From the NCBI RefSeq assembly GCF_000719555.1, contig NZ_JOGX01000001.1:248001-312000 (forward strand): a stretch of DNA of 64,000 bases, written 5' to 3'. Position 1 is the stretch's first letter; every line of letters starts with the position of its first letter. The notes under the pieces are model-generated. The model made no database searches and was not told the origin of the DNA. It worked only from the letters and a program-made list of their open reading frames with translations. This stretch comes from Streptomyces sp. NRRL F-5727. Lineage in GTDB: Bacteria; Actinomycetota; Actinomycetes; Streptomycetales; Streptomycetaceae. Position numbers and translations under genes: made by a program. This document shows positions 43,746 through 52,249 of this stretch, piece after piece.

Positions 43746-44779
43746 AGGAGTACGCCTCCGACGAGTACGCAGCACAGGACGGCCACGACGAACGTGCCGG
43801 CGCAGAAGCGCCACGCGAACGCCCGCCCGAAGGCCCCCGACTGCAGGGCGATCAGCTTCATGTCGACCATGGGCCCGACGACCATGAACGCGAGGCGGGC
43901 GGTGGGCGAGAAGCCGGTGAACGAGGCCGCGACGAAGGCGTCCGCCTCCGAGCACACCGACAGGAGCACGGCGAGCGTCGCCGCCACGAGGACGCCCAGC
44001 CACGGCGAATCGGAGAACGCCTCCAGGACGGAGGGCGGTACGAGGACGTTGAAGGTCGCCGCGGCCATGGCGCCGACCACGAGGAATCCGCCCGCGTGCA
44101 GGAAGTCGTGCTGCAGCCCACGCCGGAACGCACCCCATCGGCCCGCGCCCGGCGCCTGCTCCGCGTGCCCCGTCGGCAGCCGCAGCCACTCCTCGCGCCC
44201 CAGCCTGATCCAGAGCCAGCCCATGACGACCGCGGTGACCAGCGAGGCGGCCAGACGCGCGGCCACCATCTCCGGACTGCCGGGGAACGCGATGGCCGTC
44301 GAGACGAGCACCACCGGGTTGACCGCGGGTGCGGCGAGCAGGAAGGTCAGGGCCGCCGCGGGGGCCACGCCCCGCCGCATCAGGCTGCTCGCGACCGGCA
44401 CCGAGGCGCACTCACACCCCGGCAGCACGACCCCGGCGGCACCGGCGACCGGCACCGCGAGCACCGGGTTGCGGGGCAGCGCCTTGGCGAAGACCCGGGC
44501 GGGGACGAAGGCTCCGATGGCCGCCGAGACGACGGTACCGAGAAGCAGAAACGGCACGCCCTGGACGACGATGGCGACGAGCAACGTACGCCAGGCCCCG
44601 AACGCCGCGAGGTCGAACAGCCGCTCCAGCCACGGCCCGGCGAGCACCGCGACCACCACGGCCCAGACCAGCACGGAACCGACCGTGCCGTTCCGCCTGA
44701 GCGGCTTCTCCGCGCCGATACCGCCGCCCGGAGGCCCGAGGTGCTGTGGTGGTGATGCCGTCGCCGAGACCTCGGCCAT
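43742..44779 (-). CDS. YraQ/DUF318-type permease
   Basis: A 345-residue protein with about eight to ten membrane spans in two halves. Family motifs: GVVLPGCECASVPVASSLMR with a Cys pair in the first half and VLLSVCSEADAFVAASF in the second. Related proteins include ArsP-like and TIGR03943-linked permeases. The operon with the His-rich partner and a Zur-like sequence upstream (44873-44887) suggest zinc handling. The ATG at 44779 is the first good start. Confidence 0.82.
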   Translation of the reverse strand: MAEVSATASPPQHLGPPGGGIGAEKPLRRNGTVGSVLVWAVVVAVLAGPWLERLFDLAAFGAWRTLLVAIVVQGVPFLLLGTVVSAAIGAFVPARVFAKALPRNPVLAVPVAGAAGVVLPGCECASVPVASSLMRRGVAPAAALTFLLAAPAVNPVVLVSTAIAFPGSPEMVAARLAASLVTAVVMGWLWIRLGREEWLRLPTGHAEQAPGAGRWGAFRRGLQHDFLHAGGFLVVGAMAAATFNVLVPPSVLEAFSDSPWLGVLVAATLAVLLSVCSEADAFVAASFTGFSPTARLAFMVVGPMVDMKLIALQSGAFGRAFAWRFCAGTFVVAVLCCVLVGGVLL

Positions 44780-44872
44780 GCCGCGCCCCCTCGCTCTGGT
44801 CCGCCGTGTTCGGCGGAACGGTCGAGCCCGTTCCGGAGGTCACCCGGCACGGGCGGGCACACCATAGCCGAC

Positions 44873-44887
44873 GATAACCATGTTCAT
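44873..44887. promoter_or_regulatory. Zur-box-like sequence upstream of the permease operon
   Basis: GATAACCATGTTCAT, with a C before it, matches the actinobacterial Zur-type palindrome (TGAAAATCATTTTCA, as recalled) at about 11 of 15 positions. It lies about 95 bases upstream of the permease ATG, next to a minus-strand TATGGT hexamer (44866-44861) that could be the -10. A metal repressor bound here would block that promoter. Confidence 0.4.
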
Positions 44888-44976
44888 CTACGCCGGCTTC
44901 AGGCCGCCCCCCCATGGTCGCGGGCAGGCGCACGCCGGCTTCCCAACGGGCGCGAGCCGACCTCTGGACCACCCAT

Positions 44977-45005
44977 TGAAAATGGATGCCATGAGCGTTT
45001 AGGGT
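44977..45005 (+). promoter_or_regulatory. Strong predicted promoter for a small RNA
   Basis: -35 TTGAAA (44977-44982), 17-base spacer, -10 TAGGGT (45000-45005), a good fit to the Streptomyces HrdB consensus (TTGACN / TAGRRT). No coding gene starts downstream; a long hairpin starts seven to eight bases after the -10. The spacer region, TTGAAAATGGATGCCATGAG, also partly resembles a Zur box (about 11 of 15). Confidence 0.6.
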
Positions 45006-45011
45006 CGCTCT

Positions 45012-45150
45012 CGTCCGCGTGCGGATCCCGCGGGCCCGCGAGGGGGACCGCGGGACCGCACGCGGACGTCCGAGGTACCCAGGTGGCACACGAAGACCAG
45101 CTCGCAACGGGTGCGCGGAGGGGGATCGCCCCCTCCGCGCACCCGCGCCC
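45012..45150 (+). ncRNA. Putative structured small RNA, about 135-140 nt
   Basis: It begins at the expected start of the promoter at 44977-45005. A 5' hairpin pairs 45013-45024 with 45056-45067 (12 bp, perfect) and 45026-45033 with 45048-45055 (8 bp, perfect), one bulged A between them and a 14-base loop. A 41-base linker follows, then a perfect 16-bp terminator stem (45109-45144). No open frame with a ribosome site is inside. It is not tmRNA, RNase P, SRP or 6C RNA by visible features. Expression is unproven. Confidence 0.5.
45109..45144 (+). terminator. Intrinsic terminator ending the putative small RNA
   Basis: Perfect 16-bp arms (GGGTGCGCGGAGGGGG 45109-45124 and complement 45129-45144) with loop ATCG. 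No coding gene lies directly upstream on either strand. Confidence 0.75.
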
Positions 45151-45299
45151 GGTTCGGTCATGGCTTCATCGCAGGCCGTACGCCCGGATGATCTCGTTCT
45201 TCACGCTGTAGCCGCTGTCCGTCGCGGCGCTCGCCCGGAGCCACGTCGAGGACGGCGCGGTAGGGCGGGTGGCCCGCCGGTACCTCCACCCACTGCACC

Positions 45300-45467
45300 A
45301 TGCCCGAAGGGCTGCTCGAGGCCCTTCCGCCGGGGCAACACCCGCCGGTGCGCGCCGAGCTGACCCTGCTGGGGCAGGCGGTCGAGCGGGCGTTCGAAGA
45401 CCCGGACCGGCGGGCGATCGCCCAGCAGGCCGACTTCCAGGGCATCGGCGGGGTGCGCCGGCCCTGA
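45300..45467 (+). pseudogene. C-terminal relic of a DUF2254-like membrane protein
   Basis: A 55-codon frame reads LTLLGQAVERAFEDPDRRAI and AQQADFQGIGG before a stop, resembling the last segment of DUF2254 proteins, which are normally over 400 residues with several membrane spans. Nothing else of the gene remains upstream. From 45468 to 45810 no gene is seen. Confidence 0.4.
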
Positions 45468-45810
45468 CGGGGTGGTGCGAGGAGCGGATGGCGGGCTGCC
45501 CGTGCCCCCCGTACCCCCGTATGGCGGAACTCCTCGGCGCACCGCCCACCGGCGCCACCGGCGGGATCCCCAGCGCGAACTCCGGGGCGCGGGCACCGCC
45601 GGACGAGGGCAGGGGGCGGCGCTCCGGTCGCGAGACCCGGCGGGAGGGCCTTTGCTGGACGGGCGGCGGGTGCTCCGCCGCTCGCGGCCACCCGCGGACC
45701 GTTGTTCTGCAGGAGATCCGTATGGACGCCCAGCCCCGGTCGGTGTCGCCGGCGCTCGCCGTGGCCGGGCCCGTAGCGGGGCTCCGCGCCGGGAAGGAGC
45801 CGTCGTCCCC

Positions 45811-46383
45811 ATGAGCGCACCGCGGGAGGGCCATCGGGGCCGGCGGACCCGTCCCCGGCGCGTTCGGCTGCTCCTGCCCCTCCTGCGTTCGGCGGTCGTG
45901 GTGACGGCGGCCACCGCGGCGTACTTCCTGCTGCCCCTGGACAGGGACTTCGACGGGCACACGGGCACGGTGCTGGTCCTGGGGATCCTGGGGATCGGCG
46001 CGCTGCTCGCCCTGCAGGCCGTCAGCATCGTCGGTTCGCCCTACCCGCGGCTGCGGGCCGTGGAAGCCCTGTCCACCGCGGTCCCGCTGTTTCTGCTGCT
46101 CTTCTCGGCAACCTACTACCTCTACGCGCGAGGACAGGCGGAGCCCGCCTTCTCCGAACCGCTCAGCAGGAACGACGCCCTGTACTTCACGGTGACCGTC
46201 TTCGCCACCGTCGGTTTCGGTGACATCGTGCCGGTCTCGCCGACGGCCCGGGTGCTGACCACGGGCCAGATGGTGGCCGACCTCGTCCTCGTGGGTGTGA
46301 TCGCGAAGGCCATCGTCGGAGCCGTCCGGATCGGCCTGGAACGACGCCAGTCCTCCGCGGCACCGGAGGAGCCCGAACCATGA
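45811..46383 (+). CDS. Potassium channel-like protein (Ion_trans_2)
   Basis: A 190-residue membrane protein with about four hydrophobic segments and the pore signature VFATVGFGDIVP, containing the K+ selectivity filter TVGFGD. No cytoplasmic RCK/TrkA domain is attached. AAGGAG lies ten bases before the ATG. The ClC gene starts 34 bases after its end, so the two ion proteins likely form one operon. Confidence 0.85.
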   Translation: MSAPREGHRGRRTRPRRVRLLLPLLRSAVVVTAATAAYFLLPLDRDFDGHTGTVLVLGILGIGALLALQAVSIVGSPYPRLRAVEALSTAVPLFLLLFSATYYLYARGQAEPAFSEPLSRNDALYFTVTVFATVGFGDIVPVSPTARVLTTGQMVADLVLVGVIAKAIVGAVRIGLERRQSSAAPEEPEP

Positions 46384-46417
46384 CCTCTCTGCCCCCAGGT
46401 CCGGAAGGACGGAATCC

Positions 46418-47818
46418 ATGACGGCGTCGCACGCCGGCCAGGCCCCCTCCGAAGAGCCCGTCGACTCCGCGGAGGCCGACCGATTGCGGGACCTCCTGCG
46501 GAACCCCGCCTACCGCAAGGTGCTGGTGTTCAGCGCGCTCATCGGCGTCCCGATCTCCCTGGCCGCCTTCTGGTTCCTCGCCGGTCTGCACGAGCTCGAA
46601 CACGTGATGTGGGCGGACCTGCCGCAGGCACTGGGCTGGGACACCCCGCCGGCCTGGTGGCCGCTGCCCCTGCTTGCCGTGGCCGGCCTCGTCGTGGGGC
46701 TGGTGGTGACGCGTCTGCCCGGCGCCGGCGGTCACGTCCCGGCGTACGGCCTGCACGCCGACCAGCCCTCCGCCGCCGCCGTGCCCGGGGTGATCATCGC
46801 GGCGTTCGCCAGCCTCCCGCTCGGCGCCGCCCTCGGCCCCGAGGCGCCCCTGATCGCGCTCGGCGGCGGTCTGGCCCTGCTCTTCCGGAGTCTCGTCCGC
46901 GCCCCGGCCACCCCGCAGAGCACCGCCCTGCTCGGCGCGGCGGGCGCGGCGGCGGCCATCGCCGCCATCTTCGGCAACCCGCTCATCGCCGCGATCCTCC
47001 TGATCGAGGTGGCGGGCGTCGGCGGTCCCCAGCTGTTCGTCATCATGCTTCCCGCCCTGCTCTCGAGCGGCGTCGGAGCCGTGGTGTTCACGGGCTTCGG
47101 CCGCTGGACGGGCCTGGAGACGGGCAGCCTCTCCCTTCACTTCCCCACCGCTCCCCCGCGCCTGGACACCGGGGACGTGGTCTGGTCGATCGTGCTCGCG
47201 GCGGGGATCGGCGCGCTGGTGCACCTGGTGATCCTGAGTGGCCGGCTGGTCGCCGGCTTCGTGGCCGCCTCCCCCTTCGTCCGGACGGTGATCTGCGCCG
47301 TCGCCGCCGGAGGCTGCGCCGCCCTCTACACGGTCGTCACGGGGCGCACCCCCGTCGACGTGGCCTCGTCGGGACAGGCCACCCTGGCCGCACTCGCCGA
47401 GGACCCGCACGCCTGGGGCGTGGGCGCGCTCCTGGCCGTCGTGCTGTTCAAGTCCGCCGCGTACGCCCTCTGCCTGGGCAGCCTCCGCGGCGGCCTGGTG
47501 TTCCCGGTGCTCTTCCTCGGGGCGGCGGCGGGCGTGCTGCTCGCGCCGCTGCCCGGCCTCGGGGTCATCCCCGCCGTCGCCGCGGGCATGGCCGCCGCCT
47601 CGGCGGCCGCCCTGCGGCTGCCGGTCAGCAGCGTCGCCCTCGTGGTCCTGGTGCTCGGAAACGCCGAGACGATCCCGGTGGTGATCCTGGGTGCCGTGAC
47701 CGCCTTCGTCGTCGGCGAGCTGCTCCCGGCCCGCCTGCCGGCGATGCGCCGCCGAGCGCCCGGGGACAAGGACGCGGGCGACGGGGCCGTACGGGGCCGG
47801 GGCGCCGTCCAGGGGTGA
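46418..47818 (+). CDS. ClC-family chloride channel/antiporter
   Basis: A 466-residue membrane protein of the ClC fold with about twelve or more hydrophobic helices. LGPEAPLIALGGG corresponds to the GxEGP gate loop (gating Glu kept), FGNPLIAAILLIE to the following conserved helix, and GLVFPVLFLGAAAG to the GxFxP chloride-binding loop. No CBS domains at the C-terminus. It is probably an H+/Cl- exchanger or channel and is co-transcribed with the preceding K+ channel. Confidence 0.88.
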   Translation: MTASHAGQAPSEEPVDSAEADRLRDLLRNPAYRKVLVFSALIGVPISLAAFWFLAGLHELEHVMWADLPQALGWDTPPAWWPLPLLAVAGLVVGLVVTRLPGAGGHVPAYGLHADQPSAAAVPGVIIAAFASLPLGAALGPEAPLIALGGGLALLFRSLVRAPATPQSTALLGAAGAAAAIAAIFGNPLIAAILLIEVAGVGGPQLFVIMLPALLSSGVGAVVFTGFGRWTGLETGSLSLHFPTAPPRLDTGDVVWSIVLAAGIGALVHLVILSGRLVAGFVAASPFVRTVICAVAAGGCAALYTVVTGRTPVDVASSGQATLAALAEDPHAWGVGALLAVVLFKSAAYALCLGSLRGGLVFPVLFLGAAAGVLLAPLPGLGVIPAVAAGMAAASAAALRLPVSSVALVVLVLGNAETIPVVILGAVTAFVVGELLPARLPAMRRRAPGDKDAGDGAVRGRGAVQG

Positions 47819-47897
47819 CAGCCGCAGCCGGTCGGCCACCTGCGCGGCCGGGGCCGCGGCGGGGACCGTGCGGCACCGGATTCCCGGCCGGAACGGG

Positions 47898-47924
47898 AAT
47901 GGCCCCCACGCCGTGGGGGCCATT
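47898..47924. terminator. Bidirectional terminator between ClC and subtilisin genes
   Basis: AATGGCCCCCAC (47898-47909) and GTGGGGGCCATT (47913-47924), a perfect 12-bp stem with a 3-base loop, between convergent genes. Confidence 0.8.
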
Positions 47925-47946
47925 CGCCTCTGCTACTCGTGTGCGC

Positions 47947-49146
47947 TTACGGCGCCACCTTCAGGAGCTTGTTCGCCGTGCCGGAGGAGGCGTTCTTGAT
48001 GGCGTCCGGTGTGGCTCCCCCGGTCAGCGCGGCGGCCGTGTCGGCGGGCGTCGCCGAGGGGTTGGCCGCCAGATAGAGGGCCGCGGCCCCCGCCACGTGC
48101 GGCGTGGCCATGGACGTGCCGGAGATCGTCTTGACGCCGGTGTCGCTGTCGTTCCAGGGGGACGTGATCTCCGAGCCGGGGGCGTACAGGTCCACCACCG
48201 CACCGAAGTTCGAGAAGTCCGACTGCTCGTCGTCCTTGGTGCTGGAGGCCACGGTGATCGCCTCGGGCACCCGTGCCGGCGAGCCCTGACCGGCGTCGGA
48301 GGACTCGTTCCCGGCGGCGACCGCGAAGGTCACGCCGGAGGCGATGGCGCGCTGGACCGCCGCGTCGAGCGCCTCGTCGGCGCCGCCGCCGAGGCTCATG
48401 TTCGCGACCGAGGGGCCGGCGTGGTTCTGCGTCACCCAGTCGATGCCCGCCACGACCTGTTCGGTGGTGCCGGAGCCGCTGTCGTCGAGCACCCGCACGG
48501 CGACGATCTTGGCCTTCTTGGCCACACCGTGGGAGGTGCCCGCGATGGTGCCCGCGACGTGGGTGCCGTGGCCGTTGCCGTCGTCGGCCGAGTCGTCGTT
48601 GTCGACGGCGTCGAAGCCGTGCGTGGCCCGGCCGCCGAAGTCCTGGTGCGAGATCCGGACGCCGGTGTCGATGACGTACGCGGTGACGCCCTCTCCCCCG
48701 CCGTCCGGGTACGTGTACTTCTCGTCGCCGGCCGTCCCGGTCTGGTCGATCCGGTCCAGACCCCAGGACGGGGGCTTCTCCTGCGTCTCCTTGATGCTGA
48801 ACCGCTTGTTCTGCACGACCGTGTCGACGGCCGGGTCGGCGGCGAGCCGCTTGGCCTCCTGGACGGTCAGACCCGAAGCCGAGAAGCCGTTGACCTCCGA
48901 GCCGTAGGCGCGCTGGAGGGTTCCGCCGTACTTCTTCGCGAGCTCCGCCTTGTTCGCGGATGCGTCGAGGATGACGACGAAGCTGCCGTCGACGGCGCCC
49001 GGGGCGCCGAGCCCGTACACGGTCCCCTCGGCCGGGGCGGCGGCCCCGGCGAGGTTGCCGGCGAACAGCGCCGCGGCGGCGGCACCTGCCACACCTGTGG
49101 CTATGGCCGCGTTGCGAAGACCGTGGGATCGCTTGTGAGTTGCCAT
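47947..49146 (-). CDS. Secreted S8 subtilisin-like serine protease
   Basis: A 399-residue prepro-enzyme: signal peptide to about residue 36, I9 inhibitor propeptide (about 50-115; GSFVVILDASANKAELAKKY), then the catalytic domain with Asp in AYVIDTGVRISH, His in DDGNGHGTHVAGTIAG, oxyanion Asn in AVAAGNESSD and Ser in SGTSMATPHVAGAAALYLA. Close to the streptomycete proteinase-K-like serine proteases. ATG with GAGGAGAG upstream. It is monocistronic, with a terminator at its end. Confidence 0.93.
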   Translation of the reverse strand: MATHKRSHGLRNAAIATGVAGAAAAALFAGNLAGAAAPAEGTVYGLGAPGAVDGSFVVILDASANKAELAKKYGGTLQRAYGSEVNGFSASGLTVQEAKRLAADPAVDTVVQNKRFSIKETQEKPPSWGLDRIDQTGTAGDEKYTYPDGGGEGVTAYVIDTGVRISHQDFGGRATHGFDAVDNDDSADDGNGHGTHVAGTIAGTSHGVAKKAKIVAVRVLDDSGSGTTEQVVAGIDWVTQNHAGPSVANMSLGGGADEALDAAVQRAIASGVTFAVAAGNESSDAGQGSPARVPEAITVASSTKDDEQSDFSNFGAVVDLYAPGSEITSPWNDSDTGVKTISGTSMATPHVAGAAALYLAANPSATPADTAAALTGGATPDAIKNASSGTANKLLKVAP

Positions 49147-49653
49147 GAAGGGGGATCTCTCCTCGTGTTGACGTGTGGGGCGTCAAACGTTCGAGAGAAC
49201 CCTGTGCAGGTTGACAGGAGCAAATCAAGAGCGACCGGAGGTAAGCCGTTATTCAACAAGGTTTCTTAATAAGCCCTCCGCATCGCCTCCACCTCGCACA
49301 CGCCACCCCGCCGACTCCTCCCTGAAATGGTCACGTTCGTCGACCACCGGCGGCGCAGGGAGAGTTGACGTGGGATCAGCGATGCGGGCGGGGTGGAGTT
49401 CGAGGAGTACGCGGACGAGCTGCGGCCGCGTCCGCGGTGGCGGACGCGGCGAGGCAGCGAGGCGGCGAGGCGGCGAGGGGCGGGCATGACCTCGCCGGGG
49501 GCGGGTAGTCGCGCCCCCGGACGGGCGAGCCCGCGTCCGCCGAGCAGCGGGCGCCCGTCAGGTGAAGGAGGAGGTGCTCGCCCCTGCCGGCGGGAACGCC
49601 CGGATACGGGAGAGACACCGGATACCGGAGAGACATCGGGGTAGCCGGATCAC
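49147..49653. other. 507-base spacer between subtilisin and oxidoreductase genes
   Basis: No gene recognised. It holds an inverted repeat TTGACG-7-CGTCAA (49168-49186) close to the subtilisin ribosome site, an AT-rich patch at 49240-49275 that probably includes the protease promoter, CGAGGCGG-type short repeats at 49450-49480, and two copies of CGGATACSGGAGAGACA at about 49602-49636. Confidence 0.4.
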
Positions 49654-50289
49654 ATGGACACGGACACCACGACCGAGACCACGCCGCTGCGTGCCGTCGC
49701 GCTGGTCTGCACCCTCTCGCCGTCGCCGAAGCGGTCGAGCTCTCAGCTGCTGGCCGAGCAGACCATGGCCGCCCTCGCCGATCACGGCGTCACCGGAACG
49801 GTGATCCGGATCGCCGACCACGACGTCAGACCGGGCGTCGAGGTCGACATGGGAGACGGTGACGCCTGGCCGGAGATCCGCGACACGATCCTCCGCTGCG
49901 ACATCCTGGTCCTCTCCACACCCATCTGGCTCGGCCACCCCTCCAGCCACGCCCAACGAGTCCTGGAACGCCTCGACGCCGAACTGGGCGAGAGCGACGA
50001 CGAAGGGCGCATGCTCACCTACGGGAAGGCCGCGGCCGTGTGCGTCGTCGGCAACGAGGACGGCGCCCACCACGTCAGCGCCGAACTCTTCCAGGGCCTC
50101 AACGACGTCGGGTTCTCCCTCGCCCCCAACGCCGTCACCTACTGGGTCGGCGAAGCCATGCGGGGCACCGACTACCAGGACCTCGACGAGACCCCCGAGA
50201 AGACCGCCGCGACGACCAGGACCCTCGCCGCGAACACCGCGCACCTCGCGCGCCGCCTCAAGGCCGCCCCCTACCCGCCCTCGTCCTGA
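49654..50289 (+). CDS. NAD(P)H-dependent FMN reductase/flavodoxin-like oxidoreductase
   Basis: A 211-residue flavodoxin-fold protein: ALVCTLSPSPKRSSSQLLAE (phosphate loop), CDILVLSTPIWLGHPSSHAQ (flavin loop) and VCVVGNEDGAHH. This is the NADPH-dependent FMN reductase superfamily. ATG at 49654 with only a weak GGGG ribosome site. An SDR gene follows 37 bases downstream, so they are probably one operon. Physiological partner unknown. Confidence 0.8.
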   Translation: MDTDTTTETTPLRAVALVCTLSPSPKRSSSQLLAEQTMAALADHGVTGTVIRIADHDVRPGVEVDMGDGDAWPEIRDTILRCDILVLSTPIWLGHPSSHAQRVLERLDAELGESDDEGRMLTYGKAAAVCVVGNEDGAHHVSAELFQGLNDVGFSLAPNAVTYWVGEAMRGTDYQDLDETPEKTAATTRTLAANTAHLARRLKAAPYPPSS

Positions 50290-50326
50290 CCGGCACCCCG
50301 GCCGACCGAGCCGGAAGGAGAGAACG

Positions 50327-51220
50327 ATGTCCTCACGCGAGCAGTCCCAGCCGACCGATCCGGCGGAGCCGTACCCCCGGCCGCCGTTTCCCGAGCAGGA
50401 CCAGGACCACCCCGGTTCGACGGAGGCGATGGACCCCCGCCCCGACCACGGGGAGGACACCTACCGGGGGCACGCCCTGCTGCACGACCGCAGGGCGCTG
50501 GTCACCGGCGGGGACTCCGGGATCGGCCGGGCCGTCTGCCTCGCCTTCGCACGCGAAGGGGCCGACGTCGTCTTCACCCACCTCGCGGAGGAGGCGGAGG
50601 AGGCCGAGCAGACCTCCCGGCTCGTCCGCGAGGCCGGCCGCACGGCGGTGGCCGTCGCCTGCGACATCCGGCACGAAGGCGAGTGCACCGCCCTCGTCGA
50701 CAGGGCGGCGGGCGAACTGGGCGGCATCGACGTACTCGTCAACAACGCCGCCTACCAGATGGCGCAGCCGGACGGGATCGAGGCGATCAGCACCGAGCAG
50801 TTCGACCGGGTGATGAAGACCAACCTGTACGGGATGTTCTGGCTCACCAAGGCCGCGCTGCCCCACATGCCGCGCGGGGCCTCCGTGATCAACACCACGT
50901 CCGTGCAGGGGTACCAGCCCAGCCCGCCGCTGCTCGACTACGCCATGACCAAGGCCGCGATCGTCTCCTTCACCCACAGCCTGGCCCAGATGCTGGCCGA
51001 GCGCGGAATCCGGGTCAACGCCGTGGCCCCCGGACCGGTCTGGACGCCGCTGATCCCCGCGACGATGCCCGATCCGACGACGTTCGGCGAGCAGTCGTTG
51101 TGGGGACGGCCCGCGCAACCGGCCGAAATGGCACCGGCGTACGTCTTCCTCGCCTCCGACCCGGCCTCGTACATCACCGGCGAGATCGTCAACGCCACCG
51201 GCGGAACCCCCCTGCCATGA
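50327..51220 (+). CDS. SDR-family oxidoreductase (general-stress YhdG type)
   Basis: A 297-residue SDR with a 45-residue polar N-terminal extension (PPFPEQDQDHPGSTEAMDP) typical of the stress-type group. Cofactor loop TGGDSGIGRA, NNAAYQ, catalytic Ser in NTTSVQGYQ and Tyr/Lys in YAMTK, then VNAVAPGPVWTPLIPATM. GGAAGGAG precedes the ATG. The stop overlaps the next start (ATGA). Substrate unknown; related proteins are often induced by osmotic or stationary-phase stress. Confidence 0.85.
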   Translation: MSSREQSQPTDPAEPYPRPPFPEQDQDHPGSTEAMDPRPDHGEDTYRGHALLHDRRALVTGGDSGIGRAVCLAFAREGADVVFTHLAEEAEEAEQTSRLVREAGRTAVAVACDIRHEGECTALVDRAAGELGGIDVLVNNAAYQMAQPDGIEAISTEQFDRVMKTNLYGMFWLTKAALPHMPRGASVINTTSVQGYQPSPPLLDYAMTKAAIVSFTHSLAQMLAERGIRVNAVAPGPVWTPLIPATMPDPTTFGEQSLWGRPAQPAEMAPAYVFLASDPASYITGEIVNATGGTPLP

Positions 51221-52212
51221 CCCCGGACGAGGCCCTGCGCCGCATCGCCTTCCTCCTCGAATGGCGCGGGGCCTCCCCCTACCGGGTACGGGCCTTCCAC
51301 ACGGCGGCCGAGGCCGCCCGCGACCTGCCCCCGGGCCCCGTGGACGCCGAGCGGGTGCGCGGGCTGCGCGGGGTGGGACCGGTCACCGCCGAGGTGATCG
51401 CGCAGGCGTCGACCGGCTCCGTGCCCCGCTACCTGGCCCGCCTGCAGGCCGAGGCCGGCCCGGACGCCGAGGCCGGGTGGGCCCTCGCGGCCGCGAGCAC
51501 CGGGGACTGCCACCTGCACTCCGACTGGTCGGACGGCGGGAGCCCGCTCGAGGACATGGCCGCGGCGGCCCGCGCGCTGGGCCACCAGTGGGCCGTTCTG
51601 ACCGACCACTCGCCGCGGCTGACGATCGCGCACGGGCTGAGCCCGGACCGGCTCAGAAGCCAACTGCGGGCCGTGGCCGCCCTGAACGCCGAACGGGGCG
51701 ACGGCTTCCGGCTGTTGACCGGCATCGAGTGCGACATCCTCGAGGACGGCTCGCTCGACCAGGACGAGGACCTGCTCGGCCGGCTCGACATCGTCGTGGC
51801 GTCCGTGCACTCCAAGCTCCGCTCGGAACCCGGACCGATGACCGCCCGTCTGCTCGCCGCGGTGCGCGATCCGCACGTCGACGTGCTGGGCCACTGCACG
51901 GGACGGCTCATCACCGGCCGGGGGCGGCCGCAGTCCCGCTTCGACGCCGAGGCCGTGTTCACCGCCTGCGCGGAGGCCGGCACCGCGGTGGAGATCAACT
52001 GCCGGCCGGAGCGCCGCGACCCGCCGGACGACCTGCTGCTCCAGGCCGCCGCCGCGGGATGCCGGTTCGCCGTGGACACCGACGCCCACGCCCCCGACCA
52101 GCTGCGCTGGCAGAGCTCGGGCTACGCCCGGGCGGCCCGGATCGGACTCGGAGCCGACCGGCTGATCACGACCTGGCCGCTCGAACGGCTGCTGGCCGAC
52201 AGGAGCGGCTGA
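51217..52212 (+). CDS. HhH-PHP domain protein (PolX-like without polymerase)
   Basis: A 331-residue protein. The N-terminal 75 residues contain a helix-hairpin-helix DNA-binding unit (LRGVGPVTAEVIAQA); the rest is a PHP phosphoesterase domain with metal motifs CHLHSDWSDGG, LTDHSP, GIECDIL, VASVHSK, LGHCTGR and DTDAH. This equals the ends of family X PolX without its nucleotidyltransferase core. It may be a DNA-end or phosphoester hydrolase. Translationally coupled to the SDR by ATGA, an odd pairing. Confidence 0.78.
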   Translation: MTPDEALRRIAFLLEWRGASPYRVRAFHTAAEAARDLPPGPVDAERVRGLRGVGPVTAEVIAQASTGSVPRYLARLQAEAGPDAEAGWALAAASTGDCHLHSDWSDGGSPLEDMAAAARALGHQWAVLTDHSPRLTIAHGLSPDRLRSQLRAVAALNAERGDGFRLLTGIECDILEDGSLDQDEDLLGRLDIVVASVHSKLRSEPGPMTARLLAAVRDPHVDVLGHCTGRLITGRGRPQSRFDAEAVFTACAEAGTAVEINCRPERRDPPDDLLLQAAAAGCRFAVDTDAHAPDQLRWQSSGYARAARIGLGADRLITTWPLERLLADRSG

Positions 52213-52249
52213 GCGTGCGCGGCTCGACGGGCGTCGGCGTGCGCTCCGC

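Noticed and set aside
45012..45150. Considered the actinobacterial 6C RNA for the hairpin pair
   Set aside because: The loops are GCCCGCGAGGGGGA and ATCG; the C-rich loops that define 6C RNA are absent.
45163..45306. Minus-strand frames reading VQWVEVPAGHPPYRAVLDVA and TDSGYSVKNEIIRAYGLR
   Set aside because: Protein-like but in two different frames and too short; the opposite strand has a better match (DUF2254 tail). Could be another relic; not annotated.
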